Positions 43,495 to 52,722 of a DNA stretch of 64,000 nt are shown piece after piece; the first letter of the stretch is position 1; each line of letters starts with the position of its first letter. The stretch is taken from NCBI GenBank assembly GCA_942493055.1, contig OW818680.1:186001-250000 (forward strand). The letters are read 5' to 3'. Position numbers and translations under genes: made by a program. The notes under the pieces were generated by a model. That model saw only the letters and a list, made by a program, of their open reading frames with translations, was not told the origin of the DNA and searched no databases. The DNA comes from CAIZQW01 sp942493055 (lineage in GTDB: Bacteria; Verrucomicrobiota; Kiritimatiellia; RFP12; UBA1067).

Positions 43495-44382
43495 CTACAT
43501 CCGCTTATTCATCTCGGCGATTTTAGCCAAGATTTTAGCCTCTTCTTCATGGTACATTTCCTGGATCATCTCATCGCCAAAGAAATAGACGCGCTCCGCG
43601 AAGGTACTGGTGGCGATGCGATTAAAGAGGCGTTGTTCAGCCTGCTGAACATCCTTGCCGTAAATGTGGAAGGAATCAGCCTGCCAATTCATACGCGCGA
43701 GCTTGACCACCTTTCCGGTGCGCCGCTGGATCTCATCCGCAATAATGGTCCGGTTAAACATGGTAAACCCGAACATGTTCATGAAGTTGGCACCCCAGGC
43801 GTCATTGCTTCTGAAACGGACGTTACAGTTGAGCCACTGCACACCGTGGGTATCTTCAAGGATGCGGTACCAGATGGACTGGAGGCACGGCGGATCATAA
43901 CAGGTCAGGTCGAGGCTCGGCATCCAGGTAATCATCTGAGCCTGACGTGTAAAGGGCTGTTTGCAGAGCTTGTCGATCACGTATTCAACCTGGTCCACCT
44001 TAAACTGTCCTGTGAACGCAGTCGTGCCATCGTCCTTCTTCTCCTTCCATTGACCATAGTTCTGCAACCGGCCATGATAGGTATATTCCCAGCGCGTATC
44101 TTCAGGATCATTGATGGCCTTCACCCATGTATCTTTGCGGCCTTCTAATTCATAGACATATTCACGGAGGTCCGCAATACCTCCGGGGAACGCCTTGTGA
44201 ATCATCGGGTCTGACATGGGATCGTGGATCGTCATATTCATGGTCGCGTCCACGCTCAACGGATCGCCCTCCTTATCATACTGCGTCCGGACGCGGACAC
44301 CCTCGACATAGAGCGCTGTGAGCGCCTTCTCAAAGGTTTCTGCCAAGGAGCGCCCCTGGATGGTCAATACGGGAATATTCAT
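43495..44382 (-). CDS. Thymidylate synthase-like protein (methanogen-type)
   Basis: A 295-aa protein with the thymidylate-synthase catalytic region: YDPPCLQSIWYR with Cys166, then VRFRSNDAWGANFMNMFGF (Arg191, Ser192, Asp194) and DSFHIYGKD near residue 235. These correspond to the conserved PCH/Q, R-x-R-S-x-D and D-x-H-x-Y elements of ThyA, but the protein diverges from bacterial ThyA and has the form I associate with the archaeal methanogen type. It may make dTMP or act on another deoxynucleotide. A GGAAG site lies before the ATG. Confidence 0.75.
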   Translation of the reverse strand: MNIPVLTIQGRSLAETFEKALTALYVEGVRVRTQYDKEGDPLSVDATMNMTIHDPMSDPMIHKAFPGGIADLREYVYELEGRKDTWVKAINDPEDTRWEYTYHGRLQNYGQWKEKKDDGTTAFTGQFKVDQVEYVIDKLCKQPFTRQAQMITWMPSLDLTCYDPPCLQSIWYRILEDTHGVQWLNCNVRFRSNDAWGANFMNMFGFTMFNRTIIADEIQRRTGKVVKLARMNWQADSFHIYGKDVQQAEQRLFNRIATSTFAERVYFFGDEMIQEMYHEEEAKILAKIAEMNKRM

Positions 44383-44414
44383 ATTTCTGTCTTCCTTTCG
44401 TTAAAAAAATACTC

Positions 44415-46046
44415 TCACTCTCTTACGAACAAGATCATCAGCGTGCCTGGACGCAGACCAAAGAAGTTACTCTGCGCATTTTTGCCAATACACAGTTCGG
44501 CCTGATCGCCCTGGTCAGCGTACACGACCAGTATCTCCGGTTTGAACTCCGCTGGAATCTCTTTCACCTGCGCCCAATACCCCACATACTGATACTTCCG
44601 TAAATACCACGGCAAGGGCCAGAAATCACAAAGTGGCGCAACAATGGCGATAGGCGTGTCATACCTCCCCTGCCCCTTTTTCAACAGGGCCGCCTGCTCG
44701 ATCGACTCGACAAGCTTCAACGCATCCATGCCTGCGTGCGCATAGACATACGGATTGCGGATATCAGCCTGCATTTTGAAACAGGCCAGCCTGGACTGCT
44801 TGAATTGCGCCTGCAACAATAAACCCACACTGAGGAACAGAATGATCACGGCAAGGTCCTTTATCCGCCAACGCCATGTGGGAGACGCTCTCAACGTGTT
44901 ATAGATCTCGTCAATCCCCATTGCGGCAAGCAGCAGGAAGCCCTGTAAAAAGGTCAGTACACACCAGGGCGTCTTATAGGGGATAACGCTATAAAGAAAG
45001 GTCAAGACGAGCGTATAGATCGAGACGAAAAGCGACCATTTCATCCGCCTTGTGGGTGCCTTCACCTGCGTCGGCTTCACCTTAGTCAGGATCATGTGAG
45101 CAATAGGATAAAGCACTGCTGTGAGAATCGGGACGCTGAGCAATACCCCTACCTCGCTCCAGAGCGGCCCCCGGCCATAGCGCCATCCAAACAAAAACTG
45201 TAAGTAGAAACTCCAAGGGTGCTGATGTTCGAACACTGCGGTGGCCCGATTAAAATAGGTGCCCATCGTCGAGAAGACAGCCTCATACGCCCCCCTGGGA
45301 TAGGTCAAGAACGAGCTATAGAAAAGAAAGGCGACACCCCCTGCCCCAGCGACGACAATCAGCGCATCGCGCCAACTCCAAGTCTCTCGGATGCGTCTGA
45401 AGCCGCACGTCAGCAACACCGCAACACCCCCCGCAACGATGGAAAGAATCACGGTTTCCTTTGTTGCCAAGGCTAGCCCAAGCGAAGCCCCCAACCCAGC
45501 AGCATAGAGCATTTTCGCTCGCTTTGATTCAGTGCCGACATAGCGGACGGCACACACGAGCACCCCCGTCAGAAACGTAACTAAGAGCGTCTCCTGAATA
45601 AAATAGCGGCTGTAGTAGTTCATAGCCGGTGAAACGCCAACGAGAGCAACCGCGATCACCGCCCCCAGCGGCCGGTAAAAAAGCCCCTTCCCGTCTCTTC
45701 GATAAAGGCCGAACATGAGAAGCAAGGTCAGCATGCTGAAAAAAACAGGAACCCTGCGGAAATTCAACTCTGTTGTTTCTGCGAAACGGCGCGTCGAGGC
45801 CAGGCAGAACGGTAAAGCCGCATAATAAAGAACAGGGCCGTGATGGTCTGCAGGATCATACTGATAGACCCCCTGCTCGAGCAGCATACCCGTGCGCACA
45901 GCCTGATTGGCCTCGTCACCATGCATCGGACGCTCTTCGAGGTGCGCTATGCGAACACAAAACATCAGACAGCAAAAGAGAACAACAAGCGTGCACGTCA
46001 GCGCAAGTAGGAGTTTTCCCCGTGAATGAAGTTCAGTAATTGACAT
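44415..46046 (-). CDS. Membrane glycosyltransferase-like protein, Agl23/GT39-like
   Basis: A protein of about 543 aa with ten or more hydrophobic segments. The first luminal loop has RPMHGDEANQA, placing an Asp-Glu pair where GT-C transferases carry their catalytic acid, followed by YDPADHHGPVLYY. This matches the family described as flippase-activity-associated Agl23-like proteins, close to GT39 mannosyltransferases. The frame is open to 46094, but MSITELHSRG at 46046 is the more natural start before the first helix. The sugar and acceptor are unknown. No clear ribosome site is seen for either start. Confidence 0.7.
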   Translation of the reverse strand: MSITELHSRGKLLLALTCTLVVLFCCLMFCVRIAHLEERPMHGDEANQAVRTGMLLEQGVYQYDPADHHGPVLYYAALPFCLASTRRFAETTELNFRRVPVFFSMLTLLLMFGLYRRDGKGLFYRPLGAVIAVALVGVSPAMNYYSRYFIQETLLVTFLTGVLVCAVRYVGTESKRAKMLYAAGLGASLGLALATKETVILSIVAGGVAVLLTCGFRRIRETWSWRDALIVVAGAGGVAFLFYSSFLTYPRGAYEAVFSTMGTYFNRATAVFEHQHPWSFYLQFLFGWRYGRGPLWSEVGVLLSVPILTAVLYPIAHMILTKVKPTQVKAPTRRMKWSLFVSIYTLVLTFLYSVIPYKTPWCVLTFLQGFLLLAAMGIDEIYNTLRASPTWRWRIKDLAVIILFLSVGLLLQAQFKQSRLACFKMQADIRNPYVYAHAGMDALKLVESIEQAALLKKGQGRYDTPIAIVAPLCDFWPLPWYLRKYQYVGYWAQVKEIPAEFKPEILVVYADQGDQAELCIGKNAQSNFFGLRPGTLMILFVRE

Positions 46047-46254
46047 GTTTAATAGTTTAACGTTACGGCACGTGATACGCAACAGCAATTCCATTTATGA
46101 AGTGAAATCCTGCTACGATTCCACCTAAAGGCGGTAGTCCGAACGGGGTGCCGCAGAATTTCCCTGGTTTGGCGTTCCGTCCGGCAGTTGCCGGGCGGCC
46201 TTTTCCGTAACGGAATAGCTGTTTTCGCAAGCGTCAAATATTTGAATCCCCGCC

Positions 46255-47573
46255 GGTGACTTGCAAGATCAAACGAACGTTTTTAAGCTGCGAGTTTATT
46301 GAGTTCCTCCCGTTCGGCCTCTGCGGCGGTCCTGCCTTTGAGCGATTCCCTGTGAAGTCGGTTCATCCAGTCCTCGATCTCCTGTATCTGGCGAGGGGTG
46401 TAGTCCCCGATGTCCGAGCCCTTGGGTATGAAGCGACGGATGATGCGGTTGGCGTTCTCGTTGGCGCCGCGCTCGAAGGCGCTGTAGGGGTGGGCGAAGT
46501 AAAGGCCTGTGCGCAGCCCGCCCCCGGCGAGGACGGAGCGCTCGATGGCCGTGATGTCGAGGAACTCGCAACCGTTGTCACAGGTGAGGCTCCGCATATG
46601 CCTGAAAATGTTGTCGGCCCTGCGCTCAAGGCTGTTGAGCGCCCGGACGACGCTTTTCTGGGTGCGGCTGGTGAGTCTTATGATGATCTGGCGGCGCGTC
46701 GTGCGCTCGGTCAGGACCAGCAGGCAGTAAGAGGAGCCGCCCACGCAGCCGACGACCGTGTCCATCTCCCAATGCCCGTACTCGCAACGGTCTTCCGCCT
46801 CGGGCGGCCTCTCCGTGATGGACTTCCCGTCCCTGTTCTTATAGGACATGCGCCGTCCTTCCTTCGGAGTCCTCCTCCGCCCGTCGCGCCTGTAAGGCAA
46901 GGACTTGCGCGTGATGCGGAGCATCCCCGACGCGACGGCGTAATAGAGGCTCCTGACGCAGGGAAGGTATTCGAAGTCCTCCGAAGCCATGACCGCCCTG
47001 GCCGCATAGGGCGAAAGGAACTCCCCCGTGACCAGCGCCTCGAAGCGCGCCGCGACCCTGTTCGTGAGCTTCATCCGCGGGCCCTTGTCCTGCCCGCGGG
47101 CATTGGCATGCTGCCGGCCCGCTTCGGCTGAGTACGTGCGGAACCAGCGCTCTTCCGTGTCCTTGTTGGCGACCTCTCCGCGCACGCATTCCCGCCGGAC
47201 GGTCGTACGCGCCTTGCCCATCAGGCGCCCGAGTTCGGCGAAGTTGATCTTCTTCCCGTGCGGCCACTTCACCCGGATCAGCGTGTCCATCCTCACGCGC
47301 TGCTCATAAGTGAAGTGTTTGCCGCCGTTCCTTTTTCTGTTATCATCTTCCTGTCCCATGTGCTGTGCCTCCTGTCCTTGGCTGTTAGTTCCATTCAATG
47401 ATAGCATGTCACAGCCCGTGGGGCGCTTTTTTTTAGGCGGGCGGCCCCCTAGGGGGAGCTGCGTCAGCCCTCCCGGAAAGCCCTGCGGGCTCTCCGGGGC
47501 CCGGGGCTTCCTCGCCGCATTCTGGAAAACGGCATGATTTTCCAAAAGCGTGCATTTTATTATGCACATCGCA
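46255..47573. mobile_element. IS30-family insertion sequence
   Basis: About 1.32 kb carrying one transposase gene on the minus strand. Imperfect terminal inverted repeats of about 26 bases are present: left GGTGACTTGCAAGATCAAAC at 46255, right (read inverted from 47573) TGCGATGTGCATAATAAAAT. It is flanked by the 15-bp direct repeat ATTTGAATCCCCGCC at 46240-46254 and 47574-47588, an apparent target duplication. The element is visibly more GC-rich than its neighbours. The 200-base right-hand non-coding part (47360-47573) contains GC-rich palindromes. Confidence 0.85.
46283..47359 (-). CDS. IS30-family transposase
   Basis: DDE transposase of 358 aa. An N-terminal helix-turn-helix with HFTYEQRVRMDTLI is followed by the catalytic domain: Asp200 in GHWEMDTVVG, Asp261 in TCDNGCEF and Glu296 in PYSAFERGANENANR. 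All three catalytic residues are present and no frameshift is seen, so it may be active. The frame is open to 47983, but the ATG at 47359 gives the family length and begins just before the HTH. It lies wholly within the inverted repeats of the element. Confidence 0.92.
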   Translation of the reverse strand: MGQEDDNRKRNGGKHFTYEQRVRMDTLIRVKWPHGKKINFAELGRLMGKARTTVRRECVRGEVANKDTEERWFRTYSAEAGRQHANARGQDKGPRMKLTNRVAARFEALVTGEFLSPYAARAVMASEDFEYLPCVRSLYYAVASGMLRITRKSLPYRRDGRRRTPKEGRRMSYKNRDGKSITERPPEAEDRCEYGHWEMDTVVGCVGGSSYCLLVLTERTTRRQIIIRLTSRTQKSVVRALNSLERRADNIFRHMRSLTCDNGCEFLDITAIERSVLAGGGLRTGLYFAHPYSAFERGANENANRIIRRFIPKGSDIGDYTPRQIQEIEDWMNRLHRESLKGRTAAEAEREELNKLAA

Positions 47574-47702
47574 ATTTGAATCCCCGCCTGCATTTCCCAT
47601 TCACAAGCGGGCCATTTTTTGATATATTTATGCCCTTTCAAAGCAGGGTGTGCATGTATTGTGTATGTACCGTGCGAGCAGATGAACCCAAAGGAGAAAA
47701 CA

Positions 47703-48512
47703 ATGAGTACTGGATTCCAAATTGTTGTTTGCGGCAGCCTTGTGCCAGACCCGCTGCAGACGCTCGAACCCGTAACAACGCCGCAAGGTCCTGGATTGAA
47801 GAATGAAACCATGCTGCCTTCCGTTCTTGATCCCTGGTCAGCCCATGCCCTTTTCGAGGCTGCCAATCTGGCCAAACAGGTAGCAGGCAGCAAGGTCTGG
47901 CTGATGAGCTTAGGGCCCAAAGCCAAATTGCAGCAGCTCATGATGACGGTTGCGCAGAAAGTTCCCTTTGAGTTGGTGGCCATTGACGGCAGCGCCAGCG
48001 GCTTTACAGATGCCCATCTTGTGGCAGCGGCGCTGGCGGATGCGATTCAGGCGTTGCCGGGGCTGGACAAGAGCAAGCTTTTGGTGTTTGGCGGTTGCGC
48101 CTCGGCCTCCCGTGATGCGAGCGTCACCATGCAACTGGTCTGCGAGCGTCTGGGGATTGCTGACTTTTTTGCAGGCGTTGATGAAATCAAGGTGGCAGCG
48201 GACGGTTCCTTCCGGGTGCTTGAACGCATAGAAGGCGGCCAGTATCTCGACTCCACCTGTGCTCATGCGCCAGCCGTGTTGGCCTGGGCGACCGGCAACT
48301 TGCCCGAACCCCCGAACAATCCGCAGGTCGGCATGCTGAACATGCGCGCGGTGATGCCGGCGTTACAGAAGGCGAAACCCGCAGCCATCGGCGTGGGCGG
48401 AATCGTCTATGAAAAGGTCGAGATCCCTGCGCAGAAGCGTGCCACGCGGATTGTCAAGGATGCAACCACGGAAGAAATTGCAAAGGAAATCGCCGAGTGG
48501 CTGAAGGCTTAA
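47703..48512 (+). CDS. etfB: Electron transfer flavoprotein, beta subunit
   Basis: Half of an FAD/AMP-binding electron carrier. The 269-aa product has the family opening IVVCGSLVPDP, the LDPWSAHALFEAANLAKQ helix and GGCASASRDASVTMQLVCERLG, which corresponds to the nucleotide-binding loop. The ATG at 47703 follows AAAGGAG and is preferred over the longer frame from 47619. It lies 115 bases after the IS30 insertion, which may have changed its promoter region. No dehydrogenase or quinone oxidoreductase partner is adjacent, so electron donor and acceptor are unknown. Confidence 0.9.
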   Translation: MSTGFQIVVCGSLVPDPLQTLEPVTTPQGPGLKNETMLPSVLDPWSAHALFEAANLAKQVAGSKVWLMSLGPKAKLQQLMMTVAQKVPFELVAIDGSASGFTDAHLVAAALADAIQALPGLDKSKLLVFGGCASASRDASVTMQLVCERLGIADFFAGVDEIKVAADGSFRVLERIEGGQYLDSTCAHAPAVLAWATGNLPEPPNNPQVGMLNMRAVMPALQKAKPAAIGVGGIVYEKVEIPAQKRATRIVKDATTEEIAKEIAEWLKA

Positions 48513-48549
48513 ACGAGCTTTGCACCAGTGAACGAAAAGGAAACACACG

Positions 48550-49551
48550 ATGAAAATTTTAGCTTTATTACACACGGATAACAATGCCTTGCCCAAAGCC
48601 GCCCTCGAAGTGTTGACGGCTGCCAAGAATCTGGGAGGCGAACTGGTTGTGGCTATTCTCGGCGCAAACGCCGTTGCAGCAGCGGACAGCATCGCAGGCT
48701 GCGGCGCTGTGAAGTTTTTGGCTGTTGAAGGACAAGCCGTTGAAAAGCCCCGCTATGCAACGGATGCAGCGGCTGCAACGGCTCTGATTCAGGCGGCTGG
48801 GGCGGAACTGATTCTGGCGCCTAACAGCTCACGCTTTGCTCGCGCACTGCCGGGGGTCGCCCATCGCGTCGGCGCGCAGATTGACACGCATGTGATCGCG
48901 CTGACTGCGGAAGCCGGCGTTGTCAAGGCGCAGCGCTGGTTCTATCGTCAGCGTATCCTTTCAACCTTCAGCCGCGCGGCACGTCCGTGGATGGTCTTGG
49001 TTGAAGGCGGCGTCAATGCTCCTTTCGAAGCCGCACCCGGAGCAGCCCAGGCGGAAGTGCTCGCACTCGCCATTGGCGAACAAGCAACGACCGTGAACGG
49101 CATACAGGCGCCAGCGGCAGATGCACAGACCATTCGTCCGGACGCCACAATCCTCTTTGTCGCGGGTGCTGGCTGGACCAAGAAGCAGAAGGACGGCCAG
49201 TATCACATCGGCGATGCAGGATGCTTGATCCAAGGATTCCTTGCAAACGCAAAGGCTTCACTGGGCAGCAGCAAGTCACTCGTCGATCTGAAGAGTGAAG
49301 GACAGGAGACGCTCAGTTTCATGTCCCACATGAATCAGGTCGGACAGACCGGTTCGACGCCTCGGCATGCCAAAGGTCTCTCGACCTGTTGTCATGGAGA
49401 AGAGCCTCATGCGGTTGGCTGGCGCTTCATCAACGAACGCCGGGCGATCAATCTTGATGCGAATTGCGGCTGGGCTCAAGGCAAGGCGGATGTGGTCTAT
49501 GTCGCCGACGCATTTGAAGTCATGTCCAAGGTTAACGCATTACTCGGATAA
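48550..49551 (+). CDS. etfA: Electron transfer flavoprotein, alpha subunit
   Basis: FAD-binding partner of EtfB (333 aa). The N-terminal domain begins MKILALLHTDN. The C-terminal FAD domain has VAGAGW and NQVGQTGSTPRHAKGL, the QVGQTG segment being the family signature, then INLDANCGWAQGKADVVYVAD in place of the usual IN-D segment. Compared with textbook EtfA the FAD domain is slightly divergent, with CCHGEE where the conserved GISGA-type stretch is normally found, so cofactor use may differ. 37 bases separate it from etfB. A perfect hairpin follows. Confidence 0.88.
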   Translation: MKILALLHTDNNALPKAALEVLTAAKNLGGELVVAILGANAVAAADSIAGCGAVKFLAVEGQAVEKPRYATDAAAATALIQAAGAELILAPNSSRFARALPGVAHRVGAQIDTHVIALTAEAGVVKAQRWFYRQRILSTFSRAARPWMVLVEGGVNAPFEAAPGAAQAEVLALAIGEQATTVNGIQAPAADAQTIRPDATILFVAGAGWTKKQKDGQYHIGDAGCLIQGFLANAKASLGSSKSLVDLKSEGQETLSFMSHMNQVGQTGSTPRHAKGLSTCCHGEEPHAVGWRFINERRAINLDANCGWAQGKADVVYVADAFEVMSKVNALLG

Positions 49552-49567
49552 CATACGCTCTCAGGCA

Positions 49568-49595
49568 GTTCGTCTCAGACCTGTCTGAGACGAAC
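49568..49595 (+). promoter_or_regulatory. Perfect hairpin just before ilvB
   Basis: GTTCGTCTCAGAC (49568-49580) and GTCTGAGACGAAC (49583-49595) form 13 perfect pairs around a CT loop. The hairpin ends 14 bases before the ilvB ATG. It may be the etfA terminator (followed by a weak T-rich stretch) or a translational control for ilvB, which lacks a ribosome site. Confidence 0.65.
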
Positions 49596-49609
49596 AACAC
49601 CTTTATTTT

Positions 49610-51385
49610 ATGAATAAAAAAGCACCAAAAAATCCCGACACAGAACAATCTCCACCCCCTCAGCGCTCTGGCGCCCAATGCGTCATTGACGGCCTTGTAA
49701 AAGCCGGATGCGACGTGCTTTTCGGCTATCCTGGGGGCACGGTGCTTGACATTTTCAACTGTCTCTACGACGCCCCCTTCAAATTCGTTTTGACGCGTCA
49801 TGAGCAGGGTGCTGTCCACATGGCGGACGGCTATGCGCGTGCGACCGGCAAGCCCGGATGTTGCATTGTGACATCCGGTCCGGGCGCGACGAACACCATT
49901 ACCGGACTGGCGACAGCCAATATGGATGGCATTCCCCTCGTCTGCATCACCGGCCAAGTGGCGCTCCATCTGATCGGCACGGATGCCTTTCAGGAAGCCG
50001 ACATCATGGGCATTACGCGCTCGGTGACCAAGCATAACTTCCTTGTGCGCGATGTCAATGAATTGCCGGACATCATTGCGAAGGCGTTTTACATTGCGAC
50101 CACGGGGAAGCCGGGGCCTGTGCTGATTGACATTCCCAAGAACATCCAGCGTGCTATGACGAGTGTGCCGACAAAAGATCCGCAGCAGATGGAGATGCGT
50201 GCCTATAAGCCTGATGTCAAGGTTTCCAAGGCGGACATTGAAAAATTGGCAGACCTGATCAACAAAGCAGAACGTCCCTTGATCTATGCCGGCGGTGGTG
50301 CCATCAACGGCGACGCCTCCGAACTGCTCACGGAGCTTGCCCACAAGGCCAACATTCCTGTCTGCACCACCATGATGGCGCTGGGTGCCTTCCCTGAAAA
50401 TGATCCGCTGTCCTTAGGGATGGTCGGAATGCATGGAACCGCCGCGGCCAACTATGCGATTGACAAGAGCGATCTGCTGATCTCTGCCGGGGCGCGCTTT
50501 GATGATCGCGTCACCGGCAAGATCGACGAGTTCGCCTCGAAGGCGATCACGGTCCATATTGATATTGACCGCTCCGCGATTGGCAAGAATGTCGAGACGC
50601 ACTTCGGCATCCATGGCTATCTCAAGCCTGTTCTCAAGGCCGTGCTTCCGCGCGTCAAGCCCGGCACGCATGACGCCTGGCTCAAACAGGTCAAGGCGTG
50701 GAAAAATAAATTCCCCCTGGGGTATCCGCAGCCCGAGGGCGTCCTCATGCCGCAGTCGGTGATCAAGATGATCGACAGACTGAGCCAGGGCAAGGCAATC
50801 ATGGCTACAGACGTGGGCCAAAACCAGATGTGGTCCACCCAGTACTTCACCTATACTCAACCGCGCAATTGGATCTCCTCGGGTGGTCTCGGAACCATGG
50901 GCTTTGGTCTGCCGGCGGCGATTGGCGCGCAGATGGGCCGTATGAAGGAACTGGTGGTCTGCGTCTCCGGGGACGGTGGTATCCAGATGAACTTCCAGGA
51001 GCTTGTGGTGGCTGTTGAACATCAGTTGCCGATCGTGGTGGTCATCCTGAACAATGGCTTCCTCGGCATGGTGCGCCAATGGCAGGAGCTGTTCTACAGT
51101 AAGCGCTATTCCGGCGTGATGCTCAGCCAGTCGGGCCGCAGGCCGAACGAGGAGATCGCAGAAAAGACGGCCTATTTGCCTGATTTTGTGAAGCTGGCTG
51201 AAGCGCATGGCGCAACAGCTTGTCGTGTGACAACAGATGCGGAGGTTGAGCGTGCGCTCAAGGAGGCCTTCAAGCGTAAGAAGACAACCGTGATTGAATG
51301 CATCGTCTCGCCCGATGCCAATGTGTTTCCCATGATTCCGCCCGGGCAGCACGTTTCTGCAATGATCGGACACACGAAGAATTAA
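49610..51385 (+). CDS. ilvB: Acetolactate synthase, large (catalytic) subunit
   Basis: ThDP-dependent enzyme forming acetolactate or acetohydroxybutyrate, first step of branched-chain amino acid synthesis. The 591-aa product has the catalytic Glu in RHEQGAVHMADGYARATG near residue 63, the FAD/middle-domain region, and the ThDP motif GDGGIQMNFQEL ... NNGFLGMVRQWQ. A hydrophilic 20-residue N-terminal extension is Pro-rich. No ribosome site precedes the ATG; instead a perfect hairpin lies 14 bases upstream. It is followed 12 bases later by ilvN. Confidence 0.96.
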   Translation: MNKKAPKNPDTEQSPPPQRSGAQCVIDGLVKAGCDVLFGYPGGTVLDIFNCLYDAPFKFVLTRHEQGAVHMADGYARATGKPGCCIVTSGPGATNTITGLATANMDGIPLVCITGQVALHLIGTDAFQEADIMGITRSVTKHNFLVRDVNELPDIIAKAFYIATTGKPGPVLIDIPKNIQRAMTSVPTKDPQQMEMRAYKPDVKVSKADIEKLADLINKAERPLIYAGGGAINGDASELLTELAHKANIPVCTTMMALGAFPENDPLSLGMVGMHGTAAANYAIDKSDLLISAGARFDDRVTGKIDEFASKAITVHIDIDRSAIGKNVETHFGIHGYLKPVLKAVLPRVKPGTHDAWLKQVKAWKNKFPLGYPQPEGVLMPQSVIKMIDRLSQGKAIMATDVGQNQMWSTQYFTYTQPRNWISSGGLGTMGFGLPAAIGAQMGRMKELVVCVSGDGGIQMNFQELVVAVEHQLPIVVVILNNGFLGMVRQWQELFYSKRYSGVMLSQSGRRPNEEIAEKTAYLPDFVKLAEAHGATACRVTTDAEVERALKEAFKRKKTTVIECIVSPDANVFPMIPPGQHVSAMIGHTKN

Positions 51386-51397
51386 GGAATCCTTTTT

Positions 51398-51880
51398 ATG
51401 AAGCACATCATTAATTGCCTTGTCGAGAATCAGCCGGGCGTCCTCGCCCGTATTGTTGGGCTCATCTCCGGACGGGGATACAACATTGACACGCTCAACG
51501 TGGGGCCGACTGCGGACCCGACGGTCTCCAAGATGACCATCGTTGTCCCGGGCGATGCGAAGATCATCGACCAAGTCACGAAGCAACTCTCCAAGCAAGT
51601 GGATGTCATCGAGGTTGTGGAGCTCACGAACCGTCGTCATCTTGAGCGTGAGCTTGTGCTGGTGCGTCTCGGCGTCTCCGACAATACACAGCGTGCCGAG
51701 TTGCTTGATCTCTCCTCCTCGTTCAACGCAACGGTTGTCGATATCCAGAAGGATTCGATCTCGCTGCAGATGGCGAGCAACCAGGGTGCAGTTACTGAGT
51801 TTCTGAAATTGCTTAAACCCCATCACATCATTGATCTTTCGCGGTCAGGTGTGATTGCGGTCGGAAGGGAGTGCGTCTAA
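51398..51880 (+). CDS. ilvN: Acetolactate synthase, small (regulatory) subunit
   Basis: A 160-aa ACT-domain protein that activates the large subunit and gives valine feedback. The N-terminal ACT domain reads NQPGVLARIVGLISGRGYNI, a strong family signature, followed by a second ACT-like half with HHIIDLSRSGVIAVGR. Length equals that of the usual IlvH/IlvN type. The stop at 51880 is two bases before the aroE start. Confidence 0.95.
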   Translation: MKHIINCLVENQPGVLARIVGLISGRGYNIDTLNVGPTADPTVSKMTIVVPGDAKIIDQVTKQLSKQVDVIEVVELTNRRHLERELVLVRLGVSDNTQRAELLDLSSSFNATVVDIQKDSISLQMASNQGAVTEFLKLLKPHHIIDLSRSGVIAVGRECV

Positions 51881-51882
51881 AC

Positions 51883-52722
51883 ATGATGTATCGTTTCGGC
51901 ATATTCGGGCATCCCATTCATCATTCGCTTTCACCGCGGATGCATGGGGCGTCCTTTAAATCCTTGGGATTGGATGCGACCTACGAAGCCTTTGATGTTG
52001 AGCAGCATCAACTGGAGCAGAAGCTTGATTTTTGCAAGCAGCAGGGTTTTCACGGTCTCAACATCACCATCCCGCACAAGACCGCGATCATCCCTTTTCT
52101 GACACATGTCGACCCCCTTGCCCAGCAGGTGGGCGCCGTGAATACGATTCACTTTGGAGAGAACGGGGTCTTGACCGGCTACAACACGGATATTACGGGT
52201 TTTCTTCAGGATCTGAAGGCGAGCTGCCATGTGACGCCGACAGACAAGCGCGTGCTTGTTCTTGGATGCGGCGGAGCTGGCCGTGCGGTGGCGTTCGCGT
52301 GTGCCTCGGCAAAAGAGATATTCCTTGCGGATCAAATGGTTGAAAAGCCTGGCGAGATTGCGCGGGACTTTGAAACTGAAAAAGAGCGTTTTTCGCGGAC
52401 CGCAAAGGTCCATGTACTTTCACCCGATCCGTCAACGTGGACGGATACGGCTCGCACCTGCGATCTGATCGTCCATTGCACGCCGGCAGGACTGAAAGCA
52501 GAAGACCGCTCTGTTTTACCCGCTTCGGCCTTCAGACCCGGACAGACGGTTTATGACATCGTGACCAAGCCCAATCCCCCTACCCTTGCAACGGCCCTCG
52601 CCGCAGGCGCCCAGGGCACGAACGGGATCGGGATGTTGATCTGCCAGGGAGCAGCCTCGTTCAAAATCTGGACCGGCATGGAGGCGGATCTGCTCGCCAT
52701 GCGCAAGGCTATTTCACCATGA
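51883..52722 (+). CDS. aroE: Shikimate dehydrogenase
   Basis: NADPH-dependent reduction of 3-dehydroshikimate to shikimate in aromatic synthesis. The 279-aa protein has GHPIHHSLSPRMH (substrate Ser pair), NITIPHKTAIIPF with the catalytic Lys, NTDITGF with the catalytic Asp, and the Rossmann loop GCGGAGRAV. A GGGAGTG site precedes the double ATG at 51883; an upstream start at 51871 would overlap ilvN. It overlaps the following membrane gene by four bases, so expression is coupled to ilvBN and to DUF2157. Confidence 0.93.
   Translation: MMYRFGIFGHPIHHSLSPRMHGASFKSLGLDATYEAFDVEQHQLEQKLDFCKQQGFHGLNITIPHKTAIIPFLTHVDPLAQQVGAVNTIHFGENGVLTGYNTDITGFLQDLKASCHVTPTDKRVLVLGCGGAGRAVAFACASAKEIFLADQMVEKPGEIARDFETEKERFSRTAKVHVLSPDPSTWTDTARTCDLIVHCTPAGLKAEDRSVLPASAFRPGQTVYDIVTKPNPPTLATALAAGAQGTNGIGMLICQGAASFKIWTGMEADLLAMRKAISP

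Noticed and set aside
47360..47573. A separate small gene in the right-hand part of the IS30 element
   Set aside because: The frames there are short, GC-palindromic and without a ribosome site; treated as non-coding end of the IS.
46283..47983. A 566-codon open frame on the minus strand extending the IS30 transposase into etfB
   Set aside because: The part upstream of 47359 leaves the inverted repeats of the element, overlaps etfB and has no protein-like character. The ATG at 47359 gives the normal transposase length.
50414..51826. A 470-codon minus-strand frame opposite ilvB and ilvN
   Set aside because: It spans two well-conserved genes on the other strand and has His-rich, non-family sequence typical of antisense frames.
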